A stretch of 64,000 nt of DNA from Paractinoplanes pyxinae (GCF_026626335.1 NZ_JAPNTZ010000001.1:868001-932000), one strand, 5' to 3'. Counted from the first letter of the stretch, positions 42,586 through 51,376 are shown. Notes: generated by a model not told the origin, from the sequence alone. Made by a program: numbers and translations.

Positions 42586-43506
42586 ATGATTCCGACCAGC
42601 GTCAGCGAAGGTGCGCGGCAGATCCTCGCCGTGCCCCGGATCGAGGCGTCGTGGCCCGCGCCGGACGACGTCGAGGGCTGGGAGAAGCACATCGCGCAGG
42701 CCGACGCCGGGCTGCTGGAGCGGTTCGCGTCGGTCGGGCAGCTGCCGGTGGCCGTGGACGACCGCGAGATCGCCGGTGTGCGCACCTTCGTGGCCCGCAT
42801 GGAAGAAGACGACTCCGGGCCCATCTACCTGGACATTCATGGTGGGGCCCTGATCATGGGCGGCGGCGAGCTGTGCCGGGCCTTCACGGTGGTCACCGCG
42901 ATGACCAACGGGATGGTCACCTGGGGTGTCGACTATCGGATGCCGCCCCACCACCCGTACCCGGCCGGTCTCGACGACTGTGTCGCCGTCTATCGGGCGC
43001 TGCTCGAGGCTCGCTCCCCGGACCAGGTCTTCGTGGGCGGCGCCTCGGCCGGCGGCAACCTGGCGGCGGCGCTGATGGTGCGCGCCCGCGAGGAAGGCCT
43101 GCCCATGCCGGCCGCGCTCGTGCTGAACACGCCCGAGCTCGACCTCACGGAGTCCGGCGACTCGTTCCACATCAATCTCGCGTACGACAATGTCCTCGGG
43201 CCGCTGCTCGAGGTGAACCGCCTGTACGCCGCCGGGCACGATCTGGCCGACCCGCACCTGTCGCCGCTGTTCGCCGACGTGTCCGGGTTCCCGCCCACCT
43301 TCCTGCAGGCGGGCACGCGCGACCTGTTCCTGTCCAACGCCGTACGCATGCACCGCAAGCTCCGCAACGCCGGCGTCGACGCCGAACTGCACATCGGCGA
43401 GGCCATGCCGCACGGCGGATTCACCGGAAACACACCGGAAGATCTGGATCTGGCCGCCGAACGGAGGAGGTTCCTGGACAAGCATCGCCGGGAGGCCGCA
43501 GCCTGA
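42586..43506 (+). CDS. Alpha/beta hydrolase, hormone-sensitive-lipase type
   Basis: A cytoplasmic esterase of 306 residues of the HSL/BFAE family: oxyanion motif DIHGGAL near residues 84-90, nucleophile Ser154 in GGASAGGN, acid residue in AGTRDLFLSN near 246, and the catalytic His in MPHGGF near 281. It should hydrolyse small acyl or alkyl esters. It is divergent from the PucR-type regulator and followed by another hydrolase after four bases. ATG at 42586 with GGCGGGAG upstream. Confidence 0.87.
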   Translation: MIPTSVSEGARQILAVPRIEASWPAPDDVEGWEKHIAQADAGLLERFASVGQLPVAVDDREIAGVRTFVARMEEDDSGPIYLDIHGGALIMGGGELCRAFTVVTAMTNGMVTWGVDYRMPPHHPYPAGLDDCVAVYRALLEARSPDQVFVGGASAGGNLAAALMVRAREEGLPMPAALVLNTPELDLTESGDSFHINLAYDNVLGPLLEVNRLYAAGHDLADPHLSPLFADVSGFPPTFLQAGTRDLFLSNAVRMHRKLRNAGVDAELHIGEAMPHGGFTGNTPEDLDLAAERRRFLDKHRREAAA

Positions 43507-43510
43507 TCGC

Positions 43511-44365
43511 ATGCGCCGGTTCGGACTCGCGAGTGTGATCGGGGTGGCCGCGCTCCTGCTGCTGAGCGCGGCGCCCGGTCACGCCACGACGCCCGGCCGG
43601 ACGATGGAGTACGCCCCGGGCCGCCTGCTCGACCTCTATCTGCCGCCGCCGAGCGCCCGGCCCGCGCCGGTGGTCATCTGGTCGCACGGGTCGGGCTGGA
43701 TGGCCGACAACGGCCGCGACGGCGCCGAGGTGGTCGCGGCGCACTTCAACCGGCGCGGGTACGCGGTGGCCGGGCTGGCCGTGCGTTCCAGCTCTCAGGC
43801 CCGCTTCCCGGGCCAGCTGGACGACCTGCGGGCGGCCATCCAGTTCCTGAAGGGCCAGGCCGGCCTCGACCCGGACCGGATCGGCATCATGGGCGAGTCG
43901 TCCGGCGGCTGGCTGGCCGCGATGGGCGCCGTGACCGGTCAGGTGCGGGCGGCGGTGGCGTTCTATCCGCCGACCGACTTCCTGCGCATGGACGAGTTCA
44001 TGCTCGACGGGTGCGCGCCGTTCAACCGGTCGCTCGGCCTGACCGGCTGCCACGCCGACCCCCGCTCACCCGAGTCGCTGCTGCTCGGCTGCCCCATCGA
44101 GCAGTGCCCCGACAAGGTCGCCGAGGCCAACCCCATCACGTACGCGAGCAGCACGTCCGCCCCGCTGCTGATCATTCACGGTCAACGCGACATCCTCGTG
44201 CCCTGGCAGCAGGGCGAAATGCTCTTCCACGCCGTACGCGGAACCGGCGGCGACGCGACCCTGGTGCTCCTGCCGCACGGCGAGCACGGCCAATGGAACG
44301 ACTACCTGAACGGCTCGGAGGCGAGCTGGGACTACGTGCTCGACTTCTTCGACTCCCGCACCTGA
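43511..44365 (+). CDS. Secreted alpha/beta hydrolase
   Basis: A 284-residue hydrolase with a Sec signal peptide (hydrophobic residues about 7-25, cleavage near GHATT). Nucleophile Ser130 is in GESSGG; the acid is in GQRDILVPWQQ near 234 and His in LPHGEHGQW near 258. The cysteines near 167, 178, 196 and 202 could form disulfides, suiting an extracellular enzyme. It follows the HSL-type esterase by four bases, probably one transcript under the PucR regulator, and overlaps a convergent HAD gene by 34 bases. Confidence 0.83.
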   Translation: MRRFGLASVIGVAALLLLSAAPGHATTPGRTMEYAPGRLLDLYLPPPSARPAPVVIWSHGSGWMADNGRDGAEVVAAHFNRRGYAVAGLAVRSSSQARFPGQLDDLRAAIQFLKGQAGLDPDRIGIMGESSGGWLAAMGAVTGQVRAAVAFYPPTDFLRMDEFMLDGCAPFNRSLGLTGCHADPRSPESLLLGCPIEQCPDKVAEANPITYASSTSAPLLIIHGQRDILVPWQQGEMLFHAVRGTGGDATLVLLPHGEHGQWNDYLNGSEASWDYVLDFFDSRT

Positions 44366-45009
44366 CCGGCCCACCGGACCAGCACCGGATCGGCCAGCGT
44401 GGCGAAGACGACGTCTACCTCGAGCTCAACCCCGGCCAGCGACGGCACGCCGACGACAACCGTGCCCGCCGCCCGCGCCGAGGCAGCCCCGGTGCGGGAA
44501 TCCTCGAAGGTCACCGTGCGCGCGGGCCGGGCGTCCAGCCGTGCGCAGGCGGCCAGATAGAGGTCGGGCGCCGGCTTGGGCTGCTCGACGTCGCCCGCGC
44601 TGAGCACGACCGCGAACAGGTCGTCGAGCCCGGCCGAGGCAAGGGCGGCGTCCACGAACGCTCGCGGGCTGTTGCTGGCCACCGCGACCGGCACCCGGTC
44701 GCGCAGCATCAGCACGAGCTCACGCGCGCCCGGCAGGGGGTCGGCCCCGCCGGCGAGCTCGACCGCCACCAGATCGTGCAGTCGCCGGGCGAGCGCCGGC
44801 CCCTCGCCGGGCCGCCCGAAGTAGCCGGCCATGGCCGTCCCGGCCGCCTCCAGCGTCTTGCCGATGACGATCTGCTTCTGCTCGGGCCCGAAGCCGTGCC
44901 CGTGCTCGGCGAAGATGGCGGTCTCGGCGCGCGTCCAGCTCGTCTCGGTGTCGACGAGCAGGCCGTCGCAATCGAAGACCACGGCGTCCACGTACGCGGG
45001 CAGTTCCAT
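44332..45009 (-). CDS. HAD-family phosphatase, beta-phosphoglucomutase-like
   Basis: A HAD hydrolase of 225 residues with all motifs: FDCDGLLVDTE (motif I, near 12-22), ASNSPRAF (motif II Ser, near 110-117), the Lys in QPKPAPDLY near 145 and FEDSRTG (motif IV, near 167). The helical cap between residues 20 and 90 makes it a subfamily I enzyme such as beta-phosphoglucomutase or a sugar-phosphate phosphatase. Substrate unknown. It converges on the secreted hydrolase gene, overlapping it at the 3' end. Confidence 0.86.
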   Translation of the reverse strand: MELPAYVDAVVFDCDGLLVDTETSWTRAETAIFAEHGHGFGPEQKQIVIGKTLEAAGTAMAGYFGRPGEGPALARRLHDLVAVELAGGADPLPGARELVLMLRDRVPVAVASNSPRAFVDAALASAGLDDLFAVVLSAGDVEQPKPAPDLYLAACARLDARPARTVTFEDSRTGAASARAAGTVVVGVPSLAGVELEVDVVFATLADPVLVRWAGQVRESKKSST

Positions 45010-45046
45010 CCGCCCGATCCTGCCATCACGGCCACAGCGGGCTCCC

Positions 45047-45796
45047 TCACGGCCGGCCCACGATCAGGCGCAGGGAACCCGGGAACTCGGGCTGAGTGCG
45101 CAAATGGCCATGGCGTACGTCCCAAGCCCCCGAGCCAAGGTCGGCCCGCAGCCGTTCGACGGCCCGTTCCGCCACCGGCTCGTCGACGAAGCCCCAGGCG
45201 GACTGCGCGGCCCGCACCCGTGGATCGAGGAACTGCTCGGGTCGCGCGTAATAGGTCTCGGTGAACCCGTCCACACAATCGATCGGGACGGGCACGTCGA
45301 TCACCTCGGACGTCCCGCCGATCAGTTTGGCGATGGTGTCGATCGGTAGGTAGCGCCGCCTTTCGGCCGCGATCAGTTCCGGCACGTAGTCGGCCAGCCA
45401 GAACCGGTCGAGCGCGTCCCCGTCGAAGGTCAGCACCGCCACCGGGCCGCGCGCCACCCGCCGTAGTTCGCCCAGCCCGAGCGTGACATCGGCCCATTGA
45501 TGGACCGTGACGGTGGCCATCGCCGCGTCGAACGAGTCGTCGTCGAACGGCAGGTTCTCGGCCGTCGCGTCCAGCGCCGGAACCGACGGGGCCGGTCGTT
45601 GGGCGCGCATCCGGGCCGACGGCTCGACCGCCACCACGTACCGGTCGTCCGGCTCGTAGGACCCGGCCCCGGCCCCGACGTTCAGGACCGTACGGGCGTC
45701 GCCCAGCGCGGCATGAATGAGGCTCGCGATCCGCGGATCGGGCCGCCGCTGGATCGCGTACCCGTGTCCCTTGCTCTCGTAGTCGAAATCTCCCAC
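45047..45796 (-). CDS. Class I SAM-dependent methyltransferase
   Basis: A methyltransferase of 249 residues with motif I VLNVGAGAGSYEP near residues 37-49 and the UbiE-like post-motifs LPFDDDSFDAAMA near 83-95. The substrate is unknown. The ATG at 45796 is divergent from the SDR gene, with a shared palindrome (45838-45858) between them. That site may regulate this gene as well as the SDR-dehydrogenase unit. Confidence 0.82.
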   Translation of the reverse strand: MGDFDYESKGHGYAIQRRPDPRIASLIHAALGDARTVLNVGAGAGSYEPDDRYVVAVEPSARMRAQRPAPSVPALDATAENLPFDDDSFDAAMATVTVHQWADVTLGLGELRRVARGPVAVLTFDGDALDRFWLADYVPELIAAERRRYLPIDTIAKLIGGTSEVIDVPVPIDCVDGFTETYYARPEQFLDPRVRAAQSAWGFVDEPVAERAVERLRADLGSGAWDVRHGHLRTQPEFPGSLRLIVGRP

Positions 45797-45837
45797 GCGG
45801 CGACGCTAAACCCGTACCCCGGGGTCCAGGTCAAGAC

Positions 45838-45858
45838 GGGTGTACCGCGGGTACACCC
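45838..45858. promoter_or_regulatory. Operator 1 of the XRE-linked palindrome family
   Basis: Perfect palindrome with 9-bp arms GGGTGTACC and GGTACACCC separated by GCG, 48 bases upstream of the SDR gene. Related sites occur at 48518-48538 and 49028-49048, each ending in the same GGTACACCC half. I infer binding by the XRE regulator encoded at 47604-48485. Confidence 0.7.
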
Positions 45859-45905
45859 ATCGTCAGAGACTTCTGCCGATCAGGAAAAGCGAGTGTGCTG
45901 AAGAC

Positions 45906-46562
45906 ATGACCACGATTGCCATCATCGGAGCCGGGCCGGGCCTGGGGGCCGCGGTCGCCCGGCGGTTCGGAGCGGAAGGCTTCGACGTCGCCCTCGTCGC
46001 GCGCGGGCGCGAACACCTCGACAAGCTCGTCGCCGAGCTGACTGGAATCAACGCCCGGGGATACGTGGCGGACGTGCGGGACGCCCGGGCGCTCGGCGCG
46101 GCTCTCGACCAGGCGGCCCAGGAGCTCGGGCCGATCGAGGTGCTGCAGTACAGCCCGATCCCGCAGAAGGAATTCCTGAAGCCCGTCCTCGAGACCACCA
46201 CCGACGACGTACGCGCCGCTTTCGAGTTCTCCGTTCTCGGGCCGGTGACCGCCGTCCAGGCGGTGCTGGGCGGGATGCGGGAGCTGGGCCGCGGTTCGGT
46301 GCTGTTCGTCAACGGCGGCAGCGGCGCCCGGCCCAATCCGAAGGTGGCCGGCACGTCGATCGCCTTCGCCGGCGAGGGCGCCTACGGCTCGATGCTGCAC
46401 GACACCCTGGCCGCCGAGGGCATCCACGCCGGCCAGCTGATCGTGCCCGGCGCCATCACGCCCGGCCACCCGACGCACGACCCGGACGTCCTGGCCGAGC
46501 GTCTGTGGCAGATGCACACGAGCCGCGGCGAGTTCCGCGTGTATGCCGAACCTCTGCCGTAG
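45906..46562 (+). CDS. SDR-fold protein with incomplete catalytic motif
   Basis: A Rossmann-fold short-chain dehydrogenase-like protein of 218 residues. The cofactor motif [15 protein letters not shown] is near residues 8-22, and an NNAG-like position reads YSPIPQ. The usual YxxxK is not seen: the stretch [10 protein letters not shown] has the Tyr but no Lys four residues on. It may therefore bind a nucleotide without normal dehydrogenase chemistry. ATG at 45906 is chosen because the upstream extension runs into the operator. The dehydrogenase gene follows on the same strand. Confidence 0.78.
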   Translation: MTTIAIIGAGPGLGAAVARRFGAEGFDVALVARGREHLDKLVAELTGINARGYVADVRDARALGAALDQAAQELGPIEVLQYSPIPQKEFLKPVLETTTDDVRAAFEFSVLGPVTAVQAVLGGMRELGRGSVLFVNGGSGARPNPKVAGTSIAFAGEGAYGSMLHDTLAAEGIHAGQLIVPGAITPGHPTHDPDVLAERLWQMHTSRGEFRVYAEPLP

Positions 46563-46596
46563 TTCTTCGTTGTACCGAAAGATCAAAGGAGCCATC

Positions 46597-47640
46597 ATTC
46601 TCACCGTCAACGCCATCGCCGCGCCCTCGGCCACCGAGCCGCTCGTCCGCACCACCATCGAGCGCCGCGACCTCGGGCCGCGCGACATCCTCATCGAGAT
46701 CCGCTACGCCGGCATCTGCCACTCGGACATCCACACCGTGCGCGGGGAGTGGGGCGAGGTGGCCTACCCGCTGACCGTCGGGCACGAGATCGTCGGGTCG
46801 GTCACCGAGGTCGGCTCGGAGGTCAGCAGGCACGCCGTGGGCGACCGGGTCGGGGTCGGCTGCATGGTCAACTCGTGCCGCGAGTGCCCGAACTGCCGCG
46901 CCGGCCAGGAGCAGTACTGCGAGAACGGCAACACCGGCACGTACGCGAGCGTCGACCGGGACGGCACCACCACCCAGGGCGGCTACTCGACCCACGTCGT
47001 GGTCGACGAGGACTTCGTGCTGCGGGTTCCCGAGGCCATCCCGTACGAGGCGGCGGCCCCGCTGCTGTGTGCGGGCATCACCACGTACTCGCCGCTGGCG
47101 CACTGGAACGCCGGGCCGGGCAAGAAGGTCGCCGTGGTGGGCATGGGCGGCCTCGGGCACATGGCGGTCAAGATCGCCGTGGCCATGGGGGCCGAGGTGA
47201 CCGTGCTGTCGCAGACGCTCGGCAAGAAGGACGACGGGCTGGCCTTCGGCGCCGAGAACTACCACGCCACCCGGGACGCGGCCACGTTCGAGGCGCTGAA
47301 GAACACCTTCGACCTGATCATCAACACGGTCAGCGCGCCCATCGACATGGCCGCCTACCTGGGCCTGCTGCGGCTGGACGGCACGCTGGTCAGCGTGGGC
47401 GCGCCGCCGGAGCCGCTGGCCGTGCCGGTGTTCGCGCTGTTCGGCAACCGGCGCTCGTTCGCCGGCTCGGGCATCGGCAGCATCGGTGAGACGCAGGAGA
47501 TGCTGGACTTCTGCGCCGAGCGCGGCATCGCCCCCGAGGTCGAGCTCATCACGGCCGACCAGGTCAATGAGGCGTACGAGCGGGTTCTGAAGTCCGACGT
47601 GCGCTACCGGTTCGTGATCGACATCGACTCGTTGCGCTGA
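46597..47640 (+). CDS. Zinc-dependent alcohol dehydrogenase, YahK/AdhB-like; non-AUG start likely
   Basis: A medium-chain dehydrogenase of about 347 residues with catalytic zinc ligands in [10 protein letters not shown] and GHEIVG, a full structural zinc site [15 protein letters not shown], and the cofactor site [13 protein letters not shown]. Relatives reduce aldehydes with NADPH. The start is odd: the strong AAAGGAG at 46585-46591 is followed by ATC ATT, not ATG, and homologous sequence begins at the TVNA residues just after. ATT at 46597 (or ATC at 46594) fits best. TTG 46570 and ATG 46543 are in frame but lack a good ribosome site, and the latter overlaps the SDR gene. Confidence 0.85.
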   Translation: MLTVNAIAAPSATEPLVRTTIERRDLGPRDILIEIRYAGICHSDIHTVRGEWGEVAYPLTVGHEIVGSVTEVGSEVSRHAVGDRVGVGCMVNSCRECPNCRAGQEQYCENGNTGTYASVDRDGTTTQGGYSTHVVVDEDFVLRVPEAIPYEAAAPLLCAGITTYSPLAHWNAGPGKKVAVVGMGGLGHMAVKIAVAMGAEVTVLSQTLGKKDDGLAFGAENYHATRDAATFEALKNTFDLIINTVSAPIDMAAYLGLLRLDGTLVSVGAPPEPLAVPVFALFGNRRSFAGSGIGSIGETQEMLDFCAERGIAPEVELITADQVNEAYERVLKSDVRYRFVIDIDSLR

Positions 47641-48485
47641 GTCGTCGCGGCCCAGGACTCCAGGAGTTTGAGCGCCTGGGCCGTCGGCGACGCGGGCTCG
47701 GCCGAATAGATCGTCAGCGTGAGGTCGGCCTCGGCCCGGAGATCCATGCTTTCGTACGCGAGAACGAGCTCACCCACGGCATGGTGGTGGAAGACCTTGA
47801 CGCCGGTGCCGTGGGTGCGCACGTTGTGCGACCCCCACCGCCGCCGGAACTCGTCGCTGCGGGTCGACAGCTCGCCTACCAGGTCGTGGATGCCCTTGTC
47901 GTGCGGGTCCTTGCCGGCCGCGGTGCGCAGGTTGGCCACGAACATGTCGGCGAACAGGTTCCAGTCCGGATAGAACCGGCGGGCGCCGGCGTCGAGGAAC
48001 GTGAACAGCCCGAAGTTCGGCACCGCGTCCGGATCGGTGAACAGGTCGCTGTGCATGGCCCGGCCCAGGTGGTTGGTGGCCACGAGGTCCTGGCGGTTGT
48101 TGACCAGGATCGCCGGCGTGTGGATGGCATCCAGGGACCACTGCACATTCGGCCGGACGGTCCACTGCTTGGGCCGGCGGGCGGGCCGCACCAGGTTGCT
48201 GCTGCCGTTGGCCGAGCTGGCCAGCCGGAACAGGTGAGTCCGCTCCGCCTCGTCCAGCTGCAACGCCCGCGCGATCGCGTCGAGCACCCCGGCCGACACG
48301 CCCGCCAGCGAGCCCCGCTCGAGTTTGGCGTAGTACTCGACGCTCATCCCGGCCAGCGCGGCCACCTCGCTGCGCCGCAGCCCCGGCACCCGCCGCTGCC
48401 CGGCGCTGGGAATGCCCGCCCGCTCCGGCGTGATCTTCGCTCGGCGGGTGGTCAGGAAGTCCCGCACCTCGGCTCGGTTGTCCAC
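47604..48485 (-). CDS. XRE-family regulator, MmyB-type
   Basis: A 293-residue regulator from GTG 48485 (GAGGAG upstream). The N-terminal HTH contains [21 protein letters not shown], broken here at residue 45, the usual form of actinobacterial XRE/MmyB proteins. A C-terminal MmyB-like ligand-binding domain (about 100-270) follows, with [17 protein letters not shown] near 170. These regulators often respond to fatty acids or other small molecules and control adjacent dehydrogenase or transporter genes. It lies in the middle of the palindrome-bearing block and is divergent from the small membrane protein. It overlaps the dehydrogenase gene's end by 37 bases. Confidence 0.87.
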   Translation of the reverse strand: MDNRAEVRDFLTTRRAKITPERAGIPSAGQRRVPGLRRSEVAALAGMSVEYYAKLERGSLAGVSAGVLDAIARALQLDEAERTHLFRLASSANGSSNLVRPARRPKQWTVRPNVQWSLDAIHTPAILVNNRQDLVATNHLGRAMHSDLFTDPDAVPNFGLFTFLDAGARRFYPDWNLFADMFVANLRTAAGKDPHDKGIHDLVGELSTRSDEFRRRWGSHNVRTHGTGVKVFHHHAVGELVLAYESMDLRAEADLTLTIYSAEPASPTAQALKLLESWAATTQRNESMSITNR

Positions 48486-48517
48486 TCCTCGACGGTACGA
48501 CGCGCACCGGCCGCCAG

Positions 48518-48538
48518 GGATGCACTGCCGGTACACCC
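48518..48538. promoter_or_regulatory. Operator 2 of the XRE-linked palindrome family
   Basis: Left arm GGATGCACT, spacer GCC, right arm GGTACACCC; the right arm is identical to operator 1 and the left arm matches six of nine bases. It lies between the XRE gene start (48485) and the divergent membrane-protein gene (48559), just upstream of a -10-like TAAGAT. Confidence 0.65.
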
Positions 48539-48545
48539 CACCTCC

Positions 48546-48551
48546 TAAGAT
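48546..48551 (+). promoter_or_regulatory. Putative -10 element, near-leaderless transcript
   Basis: TAAGAT lies seven bases before the GTG start at 48559, so a transcript starting just after it would have almost no leader. The GTG has no Shine-Dalgarno. Operator 2 would cover the -35 region, consistent with repression. Inferred only. Confidence 0.4.
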
Positions 48552-48558
48552 CACCCCG

Positions 48559-49023
48559 GTGCGCACAGAACCGATCACCATCGATGGTGTGGCCGGCCCG
48601 GTCGTGGTCACCACCGGCCGCTTCGGCGGCGCGGCCCGGGTCGAGGTGAACGGGGAGGTCGTACCCCAGTTGGGTGACCGCCACCACCGGCTGCCGGCCA
48701 CCGGCGGCGGCACTGTCGAGGCCGTGGTGCGGGGCGGCACGTTCGACCCGTACCCGACCGTCGAGGTCGGCGGGGTGAAGCACCGCACCGGGCCGAAGGT
48801 GAACGGCGTCGTGCAGGCCCTGGCCTTCGCGCCGATGATCATGGCGATCACCAGCGGCCTGGTCGGCGGGCTGGTCGGCCTGGCCGGCGTCCTGGCCAAC
48901 GCGACGCTGCTGCGGTCCCGCCTGCGCCCCGGCGCCAAGGTGCTCGCCGTCATCGGGGTCGACCTGGCCGTGATCGTCGTGGCCGTCGCCCTGGCTATGG
49001 CCGTCCGGCACGCGATCGACTGA
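48559..49023 (+). CDS. Small membrane protein of unknown function
   Basis: A 154-residue protein from GTG 48559. Residues 1-75 form a beta-rich soluble part (VVVTTGRFGGAARVEVNGE; VVRGGTFDPYPTVEVGG), followed by two hydrophobic helices (about residues 90-115 and 130-150). I do not recognise the family. It lies between operators 2 and 3, the first gene of its unit, and may be leaderless. The context (XRE regulator, efflux pump, dehydrogenases) suggests an accessory role in the same regulon. Confidence 0.6.
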   Translation: MRTEPITIDGVAGPVVVTTGRFGGAARVEVNGEVVPQLGDRHHRLPATGGGTVEAVVRGGTFDPYPTVEVGGVKHRTGPKVNGVVQALAFAPMIMAITSGLVGGLVGLAGVLANATLLRSRLRPGAKVLAVIGVDLAVIVVAVALAMAVRHAID

Positions 49024-49027
49024 GCTG

Positions 49028-49048
49028 CGGGGTACTGCCGGTACACCC
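49028..49048. promoter_or_regulatory. Operator 3 of the XRE-linked palindrome family
   Basis: Left arm CGGGGTACT, spacer GCC, right arm GGTACACCC. It is followed at 49050 by TTGACA, a consensus -35 hexamer, in front of the MFS exporter gene. The right arm is identical in all three sites, and the left arm matches operator 1 at six of nine positions. Confidence 0.65.
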
Positions 49049-49095
49049 CTTGACAGGAACTCCCCGGGGCGGCCGGGACGCGCTGTGATGGGTGG

Positions 49096-50310
49096 GTGAA
49101 GCTCTCCGCCGGCGTCGTCGGCACCGTCGTCTTCCTCACCGCCATCGCCCCGCTGGCCACCGACATGTACGTGCCGGCGTTCCCGCGGGTGGCCGGTGAG
49201 CTGGCGGCGTCGGCGACCCAGGTGCAGCTTACTTTGACGACGTTCTTCGTCGGGATGGCGCTGGGCCAGCTGATCGGCGGCCCGGTGTCGGACCAGCGGG
49301 GACGCCGCCGGCCGCTGCTGGCGGCGATCGTGCTGATGACCGTGGCCTCGGTGGTGTGCGCGCTCACGCCGTCGATCGGGGTGCTGATGGCGGCCCGGTT
49401 CGTGCAGGGGTTCAGCGGCGGCTGGGCGATGGTGATCGGCCGGGCCGTGATCGTCGACCTGGCCTCCGGGCCCCGGCTCGTACGGGTGTTGAACGTGATC
49501 GCCGGAGTGGGCGGGGTGGCGCCGATCGCCGGGCCGCTGCTGGGCGCGGTCATCCTGCAGGTGTCGGACTGGCGGATGTCGTTCTGGGCGGTGGCCGCCC
49601 TCGGCGTCGCGATGCTGGTGGCGGTGCTGGTCGCCGTGCCGGAATCGCTGCCCGTGGAGCGGCGGCACGGCGGTGGGCTGCGGGCCTTCGCAGTGGCCGG
49701 GCGGCAGGTGCTCTCGCGGCGCCGCTACGTCGGGTATCTGCTGGTCAGCGGCTCGGCGATGGGAGCCCTGTTCGCGTACGTGGCGACGTCGGCCTTCGTC
49801 CTGCAGTCGATGAATGGCCTGTCGCCGATCGGGTACTCGGTCGACTTCGCGGCCAACGCGGCCGGCATGACCGTGGCCGCGCTCGTGGCGGCGCGGCTGG
49901 CCGGGCGCGTGTCCACCCGCCGGGTGATCCTGACCGGGCAGATCGCGGCCCTGGCGGCCGGGGTGGCGATGCTGGCCGGGGCGCTGTGGTTCGGCACCCC
50001 GCTGCTGCTGGCGATCGTCTGCTTCCTGGTGCTCATGACGGCGCAGGGGCTGATCGGGCCCAACGGCGGCGCGCTGGCGTCGGCCGAGGTGCCCGAGCAC
50101 CCCGGCACCGGGTCGGCGCTGCTCGGGTTCGTGCAGTGGGTGGCCGCCGGCACCATCGCCCCGATCGCCGGGCTCGGCGGGGAGCACACCGCCGTACCGA
50201 TGGCCCTGTTGATGGTCGGCGGGGCTGTTCTTTCGATGGCCGGGCTCGCCCTGGCCGGATCAAGTGAGAGGAACAACTATGCGTGGCGTAGTTATGCACG
50301 CGCCCGGTGA
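49096..50310 (+). CDS. Bcr/CflA-type MFS multidrug exporter
   Basis: A 404-residue major-facilitator protein with about twelve hydrophobic segments. Marks include an acidic motif with TDMYVPAFP in helix 1 (near residues 21-29) and the cytoplasmic GGPVSDQRGRRRPLL loop (near 60-74), typical of Bcr/CflA drug:proton antiporters. GTG start with GGGTGG upstream. The stop lies 32 bases inside the next dehydrogenase gene. Operator 3 precedes it, so it should be co-regulated with the dehydrogenase units. Substrate unknown. Confidence 0.87.
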   Translation: MKLSAGVVGTVVFLTAIAPLATDMYVPAFPRVAGELAASATQVQLTLTTFFVGMALGQLIGGPVSDQRGRRRPLLAAIVLMTVASVVCALTPSIGVLMAARFVQGFSGGWAMVIGRAVIVDLASGPRLVRVLNVIAGVGGVAPIAGPLLGAVILQVSDWRMSFWAVAALGVAMLVAVLVAVPESLPVERRHGGGLRAFAVAGRQVLSRRRYVGYLLVSGSAMGALFAYVATSAFVLQSMNGLSPIGYSVDFAANAAGMTVAALVAARLAGRVSTRRVILTGQIAALAAGVAMLAGALWFGTPLLLAIVCFLVLMTAQGLIGPNGGALASAEVPEHPGTGSALLGFVQWVAAGTIAPIAGLGGEHTAVPMALLMVGGAVLSMAGLALAGSSERNNYAWRSYARAR

Positions 50311-51301
50311 CGTCCGGGTGGAGAACCGTGAGGACCCGCGGATCGAGGCGCCCACGGACGCGATCCTGCGGCTGTCGGCGACCTGCGTCTGCGGGTCCGA
50401 CCTGTGGCCGTACCGCGGTGTCGACAAGGTCGAGGGCCCGTCCCCGATGGGCCACGAGTACGTCGGTGTCGTCGAGGCCGTGGGCAGCGAGGTCACCACG
50501 GTCAAGCCGGGGCAGTTCGTGGTCGGCTCGTTCTGGGCGTCCGACAACACCTGTGAGGTCTGCCGGGCCGGCTACCAGAGCGCCTGCGTGCACCGCCAGC
50601 CGATGGGCCAGTTCGGCTCACAGGCCGAGTACCTGCGGGTGCCGCTGGCCGACGGCACGCTGGTCGGCACGCCCGAGGTGCCGTCGGACGACCTGATCCC
50701 GAGCTACCTGGCCGCCTCGGACGTGCTCGGCACGGGCTGGTTCGCCGCTACGGCGGCCGAGGTGGGGCCGGGCAAGACGGTGGCCGTCGTCGGTGACGGC
50801 GCGGTCGGCCTGCTCGGTGTGCTCGCGGCCCGGCAGCTGGGCGCGGAGCGGATCATCGCGATGAGCCGGCACGAGTCGCGGCAGCAGTTGGCCCGGCAGT
50901 TCGGGGCGACCGACATCGTCACCGAGCGCGGCGACGAGGGCATCGCCCGGATCAAGGAACTGACGAACGGGCTGGGCGCGCACTCGGTGATCGAGGCGGT
51001 CGGCACCCAGGAGTCGATGATGCAGGCGCTGCACTCGACGCGGCCCGGCGGCAACGTCGGCTTCGTCGGCGTCACCCACGACGTGAGCCTGCCCGGCATG
51101 GACATGTTCTGGTCGCTGGTCAAGGTGCAGGGCGGCCCGGCCTCCGTACGCCGGTTCCTGCCCCACCTGATGGAGCTGATCGGCAACCGGACGATCAACC
51201 CCGGCCTGGTCTTCGACCTCGACCTGCCCCTCGACCAGGCCGCCGAGGGCTACCGCGCCATGGACGAGCGCCGCGCGATCAAGACCCTGCTGCGGCCGTG
51301 A
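50279..51301 (+). CDS. Zinc-type alcohol dehydrogenase with incomplete structural zinc site
   Basis: A medium-chain dehydrogenase of 340 residues from ATG 50279, preceded by GAGAGGAAC. Catalytic zinc residues are in CVCGSDLWPYRG and GHEYVG; the cofactor site is VVGDGAVGLLGVLAA near residue 168. The structural zinc motif is CEVCRAGYQSAC, in which one of the four usual cysteines (third position) is replaced by Gly. Such variants exist, and the protein may still fold. It overlaps the exporter gene by 32 bases, so the pair is translationally linked. Confidence 0.86.
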   Translation: MRGVVMHAPGDVRVENREDPRIEAPTDAILRLSATCVCGSDLWPYRGVDKVEGPSPMGHEYVGVVEAVGSEVTTVKPGQFVVGSFWASDNTCEVCRAGYQSACVHRQPMGQFGSQAEYLRVPLADGTLVGTPEVPSDDLIPSYLAASDVLGTGWFAATAAEVGPGKTVAVVGDGAVGLLGVLAARQLGAERIIAMSRHESRQQLARQFGATDIVTERGDEGIARIKELTNGLGAHSVIEAVGTQESMMQALHSTRPGGNVGFVGVTHDVSLPGMDMFWSLVKVQGGPASVRRFLPHLMELIGNRTINPGLVFDLDLPLDQAAEGYRAMDERRAIKTLLRP

Positions 51302-51376
51302 CGGATCACGCCCCCCTCCGGTCTACCGCGGGAGCCTGATCGGCTCTAGCCTCGGACCGGGGGAGGGGTTTGAGCC

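Noticed and set aside
42028-42589. Plus-strand frames opposite the PucR-type regulator
   Set aside because: Antisense to a gene with a clear C-terminal HTH; no motifs of their own.
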